Assembly: GCA_963693285.1 (NCBI GenBank)
Contig: OY848917.1
Location: 33,987,245 to 34,051,244, forward strand
Direction: 5' to 3'
Length of the DNA: 64,000 nucleotides
Source of the DNA: Xestospongia muta
Lineage: Eukaryota; Porifera; Demospongiae; Haplosclerida; Petrosiidae
The translations under genes were made by a program, and so were the position numbers. Below the pieces are notes generated by a model that was given only the letters and a program-made list of their open reading frames with translations, was not told the DNA's origin and made no database searches. Below are positions 29,207-38,936 of this stretch, in pieces. The first letter of the stretch is position 1; each line of letters starts with the position of its first letter.

Positions 29207-30000
29207 TCAATTCGGAATAAATCGACCATAATAGTTAAGCAATCCTAGAAATGCTCGAAGTTCCTGTGCATTTCTGGGTGAAGGTGCATCCACAATAGCT
29301 TTCAACTTGCTATCTGTTGTATGAAGTCCTTTGGAGTCCACTCGGTGACCCAAGTACTCAACACTGTCCTCCATAAAGCAACACTTTTCTAACTTGAGCC
29401 GTACTCCATGGTTCTGAAGTCGCTGCAGTACTTCTGACAAATTCATTAAGTGTTACTCATCAGATGTACCTGTAATGAGAATATCATGTACCTGTAATGA
29501 GAATATCATCTAAATAACATGTTATCTTCTCCATTCCTTGGAGGATTTGGTCCATGACACATTGAAATAGGGCAGGAGCAGAAGCTATACCTAATGGAAG
29601 TCTGGTATAACGATAGAGACCACGATGAGTGTTCACAACAACATACTTCCTGGACATATCATCCAACATCAGTTGGTTGTAAGCATGAGACAAATCAAGT
29701 GTAGTGAACCTTTTGCCACCAGCGAGAGTAGTGAAGATATCCTCTGGTCGAGGTAGTGGGTACTTATCCACATCTAGCACTGGATTGACAGTGACTTTAT
29801 AGTCTCTACAAAGTCTGATACTACCATCCCTTTTAGGAACAGTCACAATTGGTGCTACTCAATCACTATGAGTAACCTTTTCCAGGACACCATCTGCTTC
29901 TTATCGGTCAAGTTTTTCCTCAACGCGACTCTTCAAAGCGATGGGTCGAGCTAGTTGAAGCTCCTTGTAATACAACCGCAATTGAGGGCCAGTCTAAACG
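29207..30000 (-). pseudogene. Ty3/gypsy 2 reverse transcriptase
   Basis: The main frame (29484-29846) has VPKRDGSIRLCRDYKVTVNP, DKYPLPRPEDIFTTLAGGK, FTTLDLSHAYNQL and YLDDILITG. The second frame (29207-29446) has LKLEKCCFMEDSVEYLGHRV and AFLGLLNYYGRFIPN, the RT thumb. A short duplicated bit (TACCTGTAATGAGAATATCAT twice, near 29468-29510) breaks the frame between them. Upstream, to about 30000, there are degenerate palm sequences. It would not give a full enzyme. Confidence 0.88.
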
Positions 30001-30139
30001 AATGATTTGCTATCACCAGAAACCACTACCAGTTTCAGGTCAAATGGGCCTTGTGACAGATAACACACTTTAACTGCCAGTGTTCCCAATATCTGCATGC
30101 ATCCTCCTGTATACGTTTTCAGCAACAATGAAGAAGGCT
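30000..30139 (-). pseudogene. Ty3/gypsy 2 protease, distal part
   Basis: The minus strand reads KPSSLLLKTYTGGCMQILGT then LAVKVCYLSQGPFDL and VVVSGDSKSF, typical of the segment after the active site in gypsy proteases. It is separated from the DTGAAVS active-site part at about 31925-31960 by the PIF/Harbinger insertion. Confidence 0.8.
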
Positions 30140-30206
30140 TAAGGCTGATTCACATTGTTCACGCAACGTATGATTTACGCAAAGTAACGCAAGAGTATTC
30201 ACATTA

Positions 30207-30611
30207 TTGTTGTTAGCACGTGCGTGCAACGTATCTCCTGTTCGTAACGTAACGTATAGCCTTGAAACTTGTTCAACTTTTCCCGCGGTTCGTAAGAAGC
30301 TGACCAATCAGAAGTACCCATGTGGGTGTGGCCACGACTGCCACGTGAATCATTGTCACTTTTACAAAACGGATGACGAGAAACTTATAGATCTTGTTCC
30401 AACTTTTCCCTGTATCTACGAGAAATTTTACGTCACCTTAAGTCAGAACAAGACGAAACCAACCTCTATGCTTTAAGTGTGGCTGAACGTGGCTGAACGA
30501 TTACGAAAATTTTCCCCTGAGCAAGTGTCACTAGCTAGACTGAAGATTGAGCAGGTGCTATATGAAGTCCAGTACCCTCCCCTTTCCTCTTATAACTATG
30601 TCATGCAGTAA
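30207..30611 (+). pseudogene. Harbinger accessory protein relic: MADF start and BESS end
   Basis: The frame up to 30476 carries TDDEKLIDLVPTFPCIYEKF, the start of a MADF DNA-binding domain. After a gap, 30492-30611 reads FSPEQVSLARLKIEQVLYEV then QY and a stop, matching a BESS motif. The middle of the protein is missing. PIF/Harbinger elements usually encode such a Myb/SANT- or MADF-like partner that carries the transposase to the element ends. Confidence 0.7.
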
Positions 30612-30681
30612 CTTGTAAAATCTATTGAAATGTACATTGAAATTAATAATAACACATGTAAGTACAATAAAAATGTAATCA

Positions 30682-30972
30682 TTATTGAAGCCGATTGCCA
30701 TGGCTACGGACATGGGCATACTGCCATGGTACTTCCCCCTGAGGAGTGGTCATAAAAGTCATAATGCTGTCTTGCAAGTCAGAAGCTGACCGAGGGTATG
30801 TGTTGCTGCCAGTACGCTGTACACTTTGCAGTGCACTAGGTGAAATTTCTGACCTCCAGTCACCAGGAATGACATTTCCATCATTATCTTCTACATCAAC
30901 AAATCCCGGAGGGCAATAGAAACGAGCAGATGGAGGATTGTTTATCTCAGATATCCGTAAGTAGTTGTGCAG
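30682..30972 (-). pseudogene. Harbinger transposase C-terminus (inverted relative to the main ORF)
   Basis: The minus strand continues NYLRISEINNPPSARFYCPP then GFVDVEDNDGNVIPGDWRS and a Ser/Arg-rich tail to a stop at 30682. This is the expected C-terminal tail of a DDE_Tnp_4 transposase, whose N-terminal part at 31143-31880 lies on the other strand. Confidence 0.75.
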
Positions 30973-31142
30973 GAGTTAAGCTTAAAGGCTGATTCACACT
31001 AGAAAACGTAGCAAACGTAACGTATACGTAAGGTTTGGACCGCAACGTAATAACGCATTGCAATTGTGAAAGACCATTCACACTGTTACGATCACGTGTA
31101 TTTATGGTTACTGTTAATTAAGAAAGTAAAATTAAAATTGTC

Positions 31143-31937
31143 ATGGCTGTTCTCAACCGTAGACTTTTGCTACTGCTTTTACTGATTAGGAGGAGAAGAC
31201 GAAGAAGAAGGGAGCGCAAATGTATTTGGGTGAGAGATATTTTTAAGAAGAGGCTTCAGCTGGGGGAGTATCATTCTCTAATAAATGAAATGCGATTAAC
31301 AGATCACCAAAGTTTTTATAGATATTTTCACATGTCACCTGAGAGGTTTGCCCATTTGTTGAGTTTGGTAGGACCTGCTATCACCCGTCAAACAACATCC
31401 TTTCGTCAACCAATTCACGCTGATGAACGACTTGCCATTACCTTACAGTATTTGGTGACTGGTGATTCCAACTTCTACAATTATAAGGGAACATTTAGCA
31501 TTATTTTACTGGCTGTTTGTGAAGCTCAATACTGCTTCACCCTTCTTGATATTGGAGATATTGGAAGGCAAAGTGATGGAGGAGTTTTGGCTTTGCCTTG
31601 CCCTAAGCCGCTTCCTGGTCAGTCAAGTTCAGTACCATACTATTTTGTTGGTGACTCAGCATTTCCACTGAAGACCTACATGTTGCGTCCATTCCCTGGA
31701 AGATTTTTACCAGAAGACAAACAAATCTTTAATTATCGTTTGTCCAGGGCTCGCCGAGTGATCGAAAACACTTTTGGAAGATCTATTGTTGCTAATCCAG
31801 ACAAAGTAACCAAGATCACTCAAGCAGCCTGTTGTTTGCACAACTACTTACGGATATCTGAGATAAACAATCCTCCATCTACTAAGCAGCCTGTTGTTTG
31901 CAGAACAACTGTTGAAAAACCTTCTCAGATAAGATAG
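31143..31937 (+). pseudogene. PIF/Harbinger transposase (DDE_Tnp_4), internally deleted
   Basis: The frame starts MAVLNRRLLLLLLLIRRRRR, with a basic N-terminus. It contains MSPERFAHLLSLVGPAITRQ (helical DNA-binding region), YNYKGTFSIILLAVCEAQY, YYFVGDSAFPLKTYMLRPFP (second catalytic Asp) and FNYRLSRARRVIENTFG (catalytic Glu). The region with the first Asp (GAIDGKHV-like) is missing between LVTGDS and NFYNYKG, an in-frame deletion of about 60 residues. Past about 31880 the frame runs into gypsy 2 sequence. The enzyme is therefore inactive. Confidence 0.85.
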
Positions 31938-32923
31938 ATACAGCTGCCCCTGTGTCTACATCCAAGGTCAGCTTCTTGCCTTAAGACCTTCAGGTCTACT
32001 CGAATAGGTTTAACCGAGGGCTTGCCTATGGTAAGTGCATGCAGTGCTAACTCACCATCAGTGTTAGCATCCCTTAAATCTTCAGTCACTACATTTGTTT
32101 TCCTGCCATTTTTTCTACTTCTAAAATCGAGAGTTTTCTTTGTTAGACCCCTTCTACAGACAGGTGAGATGTGGCCAATTTTACCACAAAGGTGGCACTT
32201 AGCTTGCCGGTACTTGCATGTCCATCCCTCGTGGTCGTAGCATCCACATCTATGACAATTGATGTGCCCTGATGGGCTGGTCCCCGACGAATTTTGGCCC
32301 GACAAGACGGTGGAGGTGGCGGCAGCTCCTTCAACATTAAGGACTTTGCCTGAGGCGCCTGCAATGCTGCTTGGGTCCTTGAATCCTTTTGTCTCTAATG
32401 CTGCTGCGTCAATACTCCTAGCAACCTCCAGAGCTCGAGCAATATTGAGATCAGGTTCGGTTAACAGTCTTTTCTGCATACCCTCCGTTCTCAACCCACA
32501 CACAAAGCGGTCGCGAAGGGCTTGATTGAGAAAATCTTCAAATTCACAAGTTATAGCTAGACGTCTTAAGTCAGCTAGAAAATCATGTACTGACTCACCA
32601 GCTGCTTGGTTGCGCTGATAGAAACGGAATTGCTCCGCGATCAGTAGAGATTTAGGTCGGAAGTGAGCAAGCAACACAGCCTTGAGATCCTTATAAGACT
32701 TTTTCTGTGGCAAGGTAGGTGCTGTAAGACTCTTGATCAGGGCATAATTCCTGCTTCCTACAACTGTTAGGAACACTGAGACTTGCTTGTCAGGTCCTAT
32801 GTCGTTAGCAGTGGAGAAAAGATCCACCCGCTCAAGGTAAGTCACAATGCTATTTGACTCTGGGTCAAATGCTTCCAACTGCCAAAACACTATAGGTTTG
32901 TAGCCGTACTGAGGTTGAGCCAT
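31925..32923 (-). CDS. Ty3/gypsy 2 gag, with the protease start in an overlapping frame
   Basis: 332 residues from ATG at 32923 (MAQPQYGYKPIVFWQLEAFD). The capsid-like region contains KQVSVFLTVVGSRNYALIKS and LLIAEQFRFYQRNQAAGESV. Two CCHC zinc knuckles follow: CHRCGCYDHEGWTC and CHLCGKIGHISPVC; the first has an odd spacing for the family. In a second frame at 31925-31965 the protease active-site sequence DVDTGAAVSILSEK is visible, so gag and pol overlap by a frameshift. Pol is then interrupted by the Harbinger element. Confidence 0.9.
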   Translation of the reverse strand: MAQPQYGYKPIVFWQLEAFDPESNSIVTYLERVDLFSTANDIGPDKQVSVFLTVVGSRNYALIKSLTAPTLPQKKSYKDLKAVLLAHFRPKSLLIAEQFRFYQRNQAAGESVHDFLADLRRLAITCEFEDFLNQALRDRFVCGLRTEGMQKRLLTEPDLNIARALEVARSIDAAALETKGFKDPSSIAGASGKVLNVEGAAATSTVLSGQNSSGTSPSGHINCHRCGCYDHEGWTCKYRQAKCHLCGKIGHISPVCRRGLTKKTLDFRSRKNGRKTNVVTEDLRDANTDGELALHALTIGKPSVKPIRVDLKVLRQEADLGCRHRGSCIYLI

Positions 32924-32924
32924 C

Positions 32925-32949
32925 TTAGTATCCCGCTCTCGTCGCCAGT
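32925..32949 (-). other. Candidate primer-binding site of Ty3/gypsy 2
   Basis: On the minus strand, ACTGGCGACGAGAGCGGG follows the 5' LTR directly. TGGCGACGAG is a start commonly seen in gypsy elements; the tRNA was not assigned. Confidence 0.65.
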
Positions 32950-33049
32950 TGTGGTGATCCGTCTAGCACGACTACTTCAAGTATTTACTAAATTGAGTAT
33001 CTTAATCTCTATCGATAACACAACATAATAAGAGTCTCAATATACTACA
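32950..33049 (-). repeat. Ty3/gypsy 2 LTR (5' LTR), 100 bp, internally deleted
   Basis: Both ends match the 187-bp LTR, but the middle, including the TATATATAGAGAG motif, is missing and an 11-bp difference occurs near the start. The loss includes the probable promoter, so the copy is likely silent. Confidence 0.9.
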
Positions 33050-33557
33050 AACACCTCCCATTTTTTTTGGTCATGTGTTGTACCATCAGCATTTAGGTGG
33101 AACACACCACCCATCTGTGCGTGTTCACAAAGAACTGAGGCTTTGTGTGCTAGGCTAACTGACTTCAATTCTTCTACTCGCATATAGCCTGCACAACGCT
33201 CTTTTGGTAACTGTAAATGATCCACATCTAAGCCAGGTAAAAACCATTTAAGAACTGTCTTTATAATAGTAGATACTTTGGTTGGAGAAATTTGTTGAGC
33301 CAATAAAGAGTAATATAGTTTGCGAACAGCAGGTGAGTATTTTATACCATCACTTTTAGTCTCAAAACTAAAGTTAATTTCCTTACAATCAAAATTGATA
33401 GTTGTAGCATCTTTAATGGCTGATAGTTCCCTTTGAACTGAAGCAAGTACTTTGGATAGCTTAAGGTTCTCTTCAAGAATCACACAATCAGAATGAGCAG
33501 ATTCACATGCTTTCTCCAGTGATGACGCCTCTTTCTCAGCTCTAATACACTGCTTTT
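33050..33557 (-). pseudogene. Unrecognised coiled-coil ORF truncated by gypsy 2
   Basis: The minus strand reads KKQCIRAEKEASSLEKACES (coiled-coil-like), then VLASVQRELSAIKDATTI, GIKYSPAVRKLYYSLLAQQI, VLKWFLPGLDVDHLQLPKER and GGVFHLNADGTTHDQKK before reaching the LTR at 33050. A run of eight A bases shifts the frame near the end. The phase continues at 26215-26314 beyond the retrotransposon. I recall similar sequences as dispersed ORFs in invertebrate genomes but cannot name the family. HLNADGTTH with a run of conserved-looking polar residues might be part of an enzyme core, which is speculative. Confidence 0.55.
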
Positions 33558-34828
33558 TAGAGACCGGATGTCACGAATTCATGACAGCAATTTTTACATC
33601 AAAAACATGGAAGTCACGATATTGTGACACCTGATAAATGTAAATAAAAACTGGGAGTCACACATTCGTGACCAGGTGTGAATTTTAAAACCACAGTTAT
33701 TGTAGCGCTTGCCTTTGATTGTTTATTTGTTTATACAATTAGTAAAGTGAAATGAATGCTCAGGAAGTGATTGATAGATTATCAGAGATAGATACAGATA
33801 TAAGTGATGAAGAATGTGATGATATGAATGAGGAAGAGGTGAGTAGTGAGAGTAGTAATGGCAGTAGTGATGAGTCAAGTGATGAGTCTAGTTGACAAAA
33901 CCAACAAATATGCTCTGCACAAACGACAAAAGCACAGTGGGAGACGCTCTGTTTATAGAAACTGGAAAGCAGTTACAATAAATGAAATGAAAGCGTTCAT
34001 TGCAATTATACACAACATGGGAATAATACTGTTACAGCGTATCCGTGACTATTGGTCTACTTGTGCTACATGTAATATTCCTTTCTTTCGCCAAGTTATG
34101 CCACGAGACCGTTTTCTCCAAATCTTTGGAATGCTTCACGTCGGTGAGATTGATGCAAGACCTAGACAAAGCAAGATACAGCCATTCATCAATTTGTTGT
34201 TATCAATCATAAAATGTAATTACACACCAGACAGACAAGTAGCTATTGATGAAGCAGTAATCTCATTTAGAGGTAGAGTTAGCTTTAGGCAATACATAAA
34301 AGGAAAACCTAACACTTGGTGTATAAAAGCCTATGTTTTGTCTGACAGCAAGTCTGGCTATATGCACAATCTACTTGTTTATTATGGAAAAGATACTTGT
34401 CTCATTGAGAGACCAGATTTATCTCATACATGCAAGGTAGTTCTAACACTCTGACTATCTAAAAACAAGCAATATGACTTGTACACAGATAGGTTCTACA
34501 CTAGCCTACCTTTAGCTGATGAGCTAGATGAAATTAGATTTACTGTCACTGGTACTATCCTTGCAAACAAGAAAGGTCTACCTAAGGTGCTAAAGTAGGT
34601 AGAACTCCAACATAAACGCGAGTCTTCGTTATACGATTACTTAGAGTCTTCGAGACTAGCAGCAACCTTCAGTGCACTCAGAAAGCGCTTTAGACAAGTA
34701 AAAGAGATGAGAAACTGCTAGAACAACAAGTCTGCTAACTAATAAATGTGAACGTTTTTTAAGTGCATTCACGTGACTTCCTGTTGCAAGTTAATTTAAA
34801 GTTAAATTATAATGGGCGTCGGTCTCTA
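33558..34828 (+). mobile_element. piggyBac-like element with TTAGAGACCG ends
   Basis: Inverted termini TTAGAGACCG (33558-33567) and CGGTCTCTAA (34819-34828) bound 1271 bp. The expected duplicated TTAA reads TTAG and CTAA. Just inside the left end lie palindromes GTCACGAATTCATGAC, GTCACGATATTGTGAC and GAGTCACACATTCGTGAC. The single coding product is a deleted piggyBac transposase (33752-34620). Confidence 0.7.
33752..34620 (+). pseudogene. piggyBac transposase (DDE_Tnp_1_7), deleted
   Basis: It begins at ATG 33752 with an acidic/Ser-rich N-terminus (SEIDTDISDEECDDMNEEEV) that stops at 33895. The overlapping frame to 34454 carries TNKYALHKRQ, INEMKAFIAIIHNMGI, RIRDYWST and CNIPFFRQVMPRDRFLQIFG. 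The first catalytic Asp lies in QVAIDEAVISFRGRVSF. After a frameshift near 34450, YDLYTDRFYTSLPLADEL contains the second Asp. The third-Asp block (GGVD..DQ) and the Cys-rich tail are absent, so the protein ends at GTILANKKGLPKV. Inactive, but the central fold is well preserved. Confidence 0.88.
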
Positions 34829-34929
34829 AGGACTTTGCTTTAATTGTTAGTTGAAGTTCATAGTTCATATATTAACTCTACCAATCATTCATGCATGCGG
34901 ATTATATGCTAGGTAGTTTTGAAGTGAGT

Positions 34930-35500
34930 TCTGATACGACTCTCATGCCTAGATTTTTTCTAACTGTATCACCTTCCTTGCCAATGTAAACTTTAAAGTC
35001 TATGATATAACCATTGACTGAGGCCGGTAAAATTCATATCTTTATCCCCATTTTATACATTTCAATGGAATGTACTGTGTTATTTTTGACTTTCCTTTAA
35101 ATTTGATCATCGCTTCATCTACTGAAACGTCTCTGTGTGGACAATACAAAGAATCAAACTTTAGGAGGTCAAGAATTGCCAGTCTGTCGAACCTAGGTTG
35201 TCCATGTGGCATAATGGTATCCTTGTCTACAAATGCATAAATGATTTGATTTCCATAAACCTTTTCTGTGATATTCTAGACGCTATTGGAGCATAGTTAA
35301 GACATGGATCTGTCGACCAGTAATCATATATATATAGAAGCTTGTTGATCCCTATTAGTATACAAAAACCAAAGTAAGCTAATACTTCCTCTGTACAAGT
35401 TTTCCAGCTGTTTTTTCCTGAACACTGAGCAGCATGTCTGTTGGTTTCTACTACAGTTAGGTCATTAGCTGCCCTGGTAATCGACATCATTGTTGCTACT
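34930..35500 (-). pseudogene. piggyBac transposase fragment, second family
   Basis: The minus strand gives TNRHAAQCSGKNSWKTCTEE, LAYFGFCILIGINKLLYIYD then YWST, and, in a following frame, PRFDRLAILDLLKFDSLYCP then DVSVDEAMIKFKGKSKITQY with the first catalytic Asp. Stops interrupt after IKWG. The rest of the catalytic core is missing. It differs in sequence from the neighbouring piggyBac at 33558-34828, so these are two separate families side by side. Confidence 0.85.
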
Positions 35501-36600
35501 TTCAGCTTTACCTTTGCCCCGCCCTCTACAACTAGTCGTGAGCCTATTATGCTTCATAATTTTAACCAATTATTCTTGCAAAACCACCCTAATATTTCTA
35601 TAATATTTTATCAAATTATCATACACTATTATACATAATTAACGGCAATTAAATTGTAACATCAATGATGCTTCTACATAATCCTCCAAATCTCCGAAGA
35701 GCTCCAATAGTTGGTTCATAACTTACCATCTGCTCCACCATCTAGTTGGACCAATTGATGAGCAATTTCCTTCCCAAAAAGGGCTTTTGCTAACAGCTCA
35801 AAACGAATCAAACACTCCTTAATTAACCAATCATTAACAAACCGAACTACCATGCACACACTCTCGCCTAATCATGTAGTACCATGAAATATAATGCCAA
35901 TGGGTTGTAAGCAATTTCTTATTTAATTGTTTTAAATTCTTACTCCAAAATGAAGGGATGAGGTCTGCCATGTGTCGTCTATCTGTCAGACGCAAAACAT
36001 TCAACTTTCACTCTATAAATATGTTGATTTTCAGGTAATATATTTCTCAGTCTTTTGCTTTAAAGATAGTTGTTCCTTACTCGATTATGTTTACATGACT
36101 GAACATACATATGTAATACACTGCTCTTCACTGAGAGCTCCTCTCTGCAAGCTAAGCAAAATAATTTTTTTGTTGGAGACATGGTTTATTACAAAATTCT
36201 TGTACTATGCTGTTGAGGATTAATAGTTTTTGGATCATTCGTTCCACGAGCACGAGATCACCTCCTTCCTCATGGTGGGTTTCTGTCTACTTTCTCTTTC
36301 TTGCTAGTTCTGATGAAGTTGGGCTCCTTAACTGGTTAAAAACATTTCTGACAGAACTACTAGAACTAGATTCTTCTCTATATTTATTCTCATTTTAACT
36401 GATTATTCCCTTTTTATGCCCTGAAACAGGAGGCCCCTATTATTCACCAAATTATGCTGGCATAATAAGTGCATGTCTATCTACAATGAGCTCTATAACA
36501 TCCTCTCCATGACCTCTACAACCTCTACCACTTGATTGAAAGTTCATATCACTACTAGTATTGCTTTCTCTAACACAGTAGCAGCAAACTCCAATGGGTT
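35501..36600. other. Intergenic DNA, no gene seen
   Basis: Only short frames without family motifs. The left end may be the 5' part of the piggyBac fragment before it. Confidence 0.35.
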
Positions 36601-37568
36601 AAACGGACGTTCTTCTCTTTGAACTTGTGCAACCATTGTAGAGCCTTATGGTCCGTCTAGATAATAAACCGTTTTCCCATTAGATAGGCTTTAAAGTGTT
36701 TGATAGCCAATATGATCGCCAAGCATTCTTTCTTCACAGTCGAGTAAGCATGCTCCCTCGGCAAAAGTTTTCTACTGACGTAAGCTATTGGTCTGTCATC
36801 TCCTTGGCTCAACACAGCTCCCACTCCTACTCCTGATGCATCTGTCTGTAAAATAAATGTCCATGTAAAGTCTGGATTTCTCATCAAACGTGCGGTGATC
36901 AGTGTGTGTTTCGGCTTCTCGAATGCGTTCTCTGCCTTGTTGTCCCAGTTTACATTTTCTGGAGTGTTCTTCTTTGTTAAATTGGTTAAAGGTTTAGCGA
37001 TTGTTGCATAGTCCTGTATGAATCATCGGTAGTATCCTGTCATTCCTAAAATTGCTATCAAATGTTTCTTTGTCTTTGGTGTCTTGACTTTAGCAATTAC
37101 TTGTACTTTACTACTTTCTGGTTCCACTCCTCCTTTCCCAATTTGATAGCCTAAATATACACAGTTGTCTGCTCCAAACACACACTTTGCCATTTTTACT
37201 GTCAGTTTCGCTTCCTCCAGCTTCTGTAGTACTAGTTTCAGATGTGCTAGGTGTTCCTCCGAAGTGGTACTGTAAACAATAATGTCATCTAAGTAAACTC
37301 CTGCAAAGTCATTGGTCTCTCGTAACACATTGTCCATCATTTGTTGAAATGTTGCTGGTGCTCCACTTAATCCAAAGGGCATGTTAATGAACTGATACAA
37401 TCCTTTTGTGGTAATAAAGGCAGTCTTTTCTCGGTCTTCTTGTTTTATTGGTACTTGCCAGTATCCTTTGGCAAGATCCAAAAGTAGAGATAAAATGACC
37501 ATTTCCCACTCTGTCTAGCAGCTTGTCAATCCTTGGCATTGGGTAGGCATCAAATTTAGTTACAGCAT
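36600..37568 (-). pseudogene. Ty3/gypsy 3 fragment: RT and RNase H
   Basis: The minus strand reads TKFDAYPMPRIDKLLDRVGN (to 37568), then after a frameshift LLDLAKGYWQVPIKQEDREK, MPFGLSGAPATFQQMMDNVL, GVYLDDIIVYSTTSEEHLAH and YLGYQIGKGGVEPE. RNase H follows with FILQTDASGVGVGAVLSQGD and LPREHAYSTVKKECLAIILA, then a stop replacing a residue before TDHKALQWLHKFKE. The start of RT is cut by the piggyBac terminus at 37569. No LTR was found, so this is a solo internal fragment. Confidence 0.9.
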
Positions 37569-37945
37569 TTAACCCTTTCGCGGGGGTGAATGCAATTTTG
37601 CATTATTGAAGTTATTATTGCGATGCGTGCTGATGCAAAAAGCGAGCGCTGGTTTATTGTTAGCAGTTGCAAGTTAGTTTTGAACTTGAAGGTAGTAGAA
37701 GTTAGGAAAAAAAGCTCATGGCAGGTTATAATAGACACTTATCGTTGGACCCAAACTTTCTACTTGAGTACACGGAGAATATGATTGAAAGTGACTCGGA
37801 CTCAGACTTCAATGGGTATGCTTCAGAACTACCCCTCTCATCTCTCAGGACTTGCAACTTCTTGTCCTCCATCCACTCGCCCAGCCCCTCCTCTTTCCAT
37901 GTCTGCAAGTCTTACTACAGAAGAAGTAAAAGATTTAATTTATGA
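37569..37945 (+). mobile_element. Left end and N-terminal exon of another piggyBac element
   Basis: TTAACCCTTTCGCGGGGG at 37569 is a piggyBac-type terminus placed at a TTAA inside the gypsy 3 RT. A palindrome ATGCAATTTTGCAT follows within 20 bases. The plus-strand frame from ATG 37718 reads MAGYNRHLSLDPNFLLEYTE then NMIESDSDSDFNGYAS, an acidic N-terminus typical of piggyBac transposases. It then degenerates. The matching right end was not recognised. Confidence 0.65.
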
Positions 37946-38240
37946 AGAAACAATAAGATACGGTGAACAACAGATATCTGAGACTGAGATGTACCTTGAC
38001 CAACATCAGCATGCCCGAGGAAATGATTGGAGGATATGCACACATGTAAACAATGTTACATGTACATGAATGATAATAAGTATGTCGTGGTTGTGTCTGG
38101 CTGTCATTTAGATATAAATACTTCATCAGCAATTCAAATCTTCGTCCAGACATTATTGGAGATAAGGTTTCATTATAGAATGGCCATTTTGTACTCCAAT
38201 ATGATCTATGGTATGTGTATGTAGTTATAATATGATTAAC
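37935..38240 (-). pseudogene. piggyBac transposase fragment (YWST/MSxxRF region)
   Basis: The minus strand reads YWSTKWPFYNETLSPIMSGR then RFELLMKYLYLNDSQTQP, the segment that precedes the catalytic core in piggyBac transposases. A near-identical stretch occurs on the plus strand at 57240-57370. Here it points the opposite way from the N-terminal exon at 37718, so the element has been rearranged. Confidence 0.8.
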
Positions 38241-38269
38241 ATCAAGTGTTTTTTTTATATTTTACAATT

Positions 38270-38913
38270 ACCTCAATGTGGGATATCCTATGACACCCAT
38301 GGTTATGATTATGGCTAAAAGGGGATCGACTTCGTTTCTCTCCAATGGTCTCCTCCATATGAGAGGACCATTTGATCACTATAATCCACCCCTCCCATGT
38401 ACGTATTGTACTCATCCACTACCACAAGTTTATTTATGTCCTCCATTCCACTGTTTTTACTCCTTGTCCTTCTATGTTTACTGGTCATCTCATTAGAATG
38501 GATGTTGGAGAGCATTGCAACTGGCCTTATATCCATCCATTTCAGACACATTATTTTATTGTCACAAATGGTTTCACTATATGCCTCTCCTTTTGAGTAA
38601 TAAAATGAATCAAAGGTGGGTTTTGATTTTGTAATTACCTTTTGATAGTTTTATGAATTTGAATTTTACTGATAGGCCTTTTCTATCATTCCTGTATAAT
38701 AATTATCTACATATAATATGGTAACCGTTGTTTTTCAAATCTGTCAATAATGACATGACAACATTGTGAGCCAAGCCTTTTTCTGGTGCAGCATTGCGTT
38801 CCTTGCTTAATAATAAAATACAAAAGTACATGTACATACAGGTAACTTCTACCCAACTCAGCCATCCCTTGAAACCAACGATCTGCTTTCTTTCTTTCCT
38901 CCTTCAACTTCAT
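38270..38913 (-). pseudogene. piggyBac transposase catalytic core and C-terminal part, copy A
   Basis: Minus-strand pieces: TRKRLGSQCCHVIIDRFEKQ near 38710-38790, and VVVDEYNTYMGGVDYSDQMV near 38345-38420, holding the third catalytic Asp of the family (GGVD..DQ). The DNYYTS block seen in copy B (55440-55994) is damaged here. The nucleotide sequence of 38340-38680 is closely similar to 55468-55740. Confidence 0.85.
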
Positions 38914-38936
38914 CTCCTCCGTGTGGCTCTAAGGCA

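Larger units (their letters stand above)
30140..31905. mobile_element. Rearranged PIF/Harbinger element in the gypsy 2 protease
   Basis: The block starts TTA + AGGCTGATTCACATTG at 30139, and the same kind of terminus, TTA + AAGGCTGATTCACAC, occurs again internally at 30982. Contents: a MADF/BESS-type protein on the plus strand (30207-30611), a transposase C-terminus on the minus strand (30682-30972) and the rest of the transposase on the plus strand (31143-31880). The two transposase pieces share an inverted copy of the stretch encoding HNYLRISEINNPPS. The simplest reading is that the right half, with its terminal repeat, has been inverted. No matching terminus was found at 31905. Confidence 0.8.
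26315..33049 (-). mobile_element. Ty3/gypsy LTR retrotransposon 2, heavily interrupted
   Basis: LTRs at 26315-26501 and 32950-33049 start TGTGGTGATCC and end ATACTACA as written on the plus strand. The flanking pentamers AACAT (26310-26314) and AACAC (33050-33054) agree at 4 of 5 positions. Gene order on the minus strand is gag (31925-32923), protease, RT, RNase H, integrase, C-terminal tail. It contains a piggyBac MITE at 27199-27848, a PIF/Harbinger block at about 30140-31905 and a 191-bp tandem duplication. It cannot be autonomous. Confidence 0.92.

Noticed and set aside
36595..36603. GGGTTAA taken as a possible piggyBac right end
   Set aside because: The bases are ordinary coding sequence of the gypsy 3 RNase H region (RLTHWSL), which runs through without a break.
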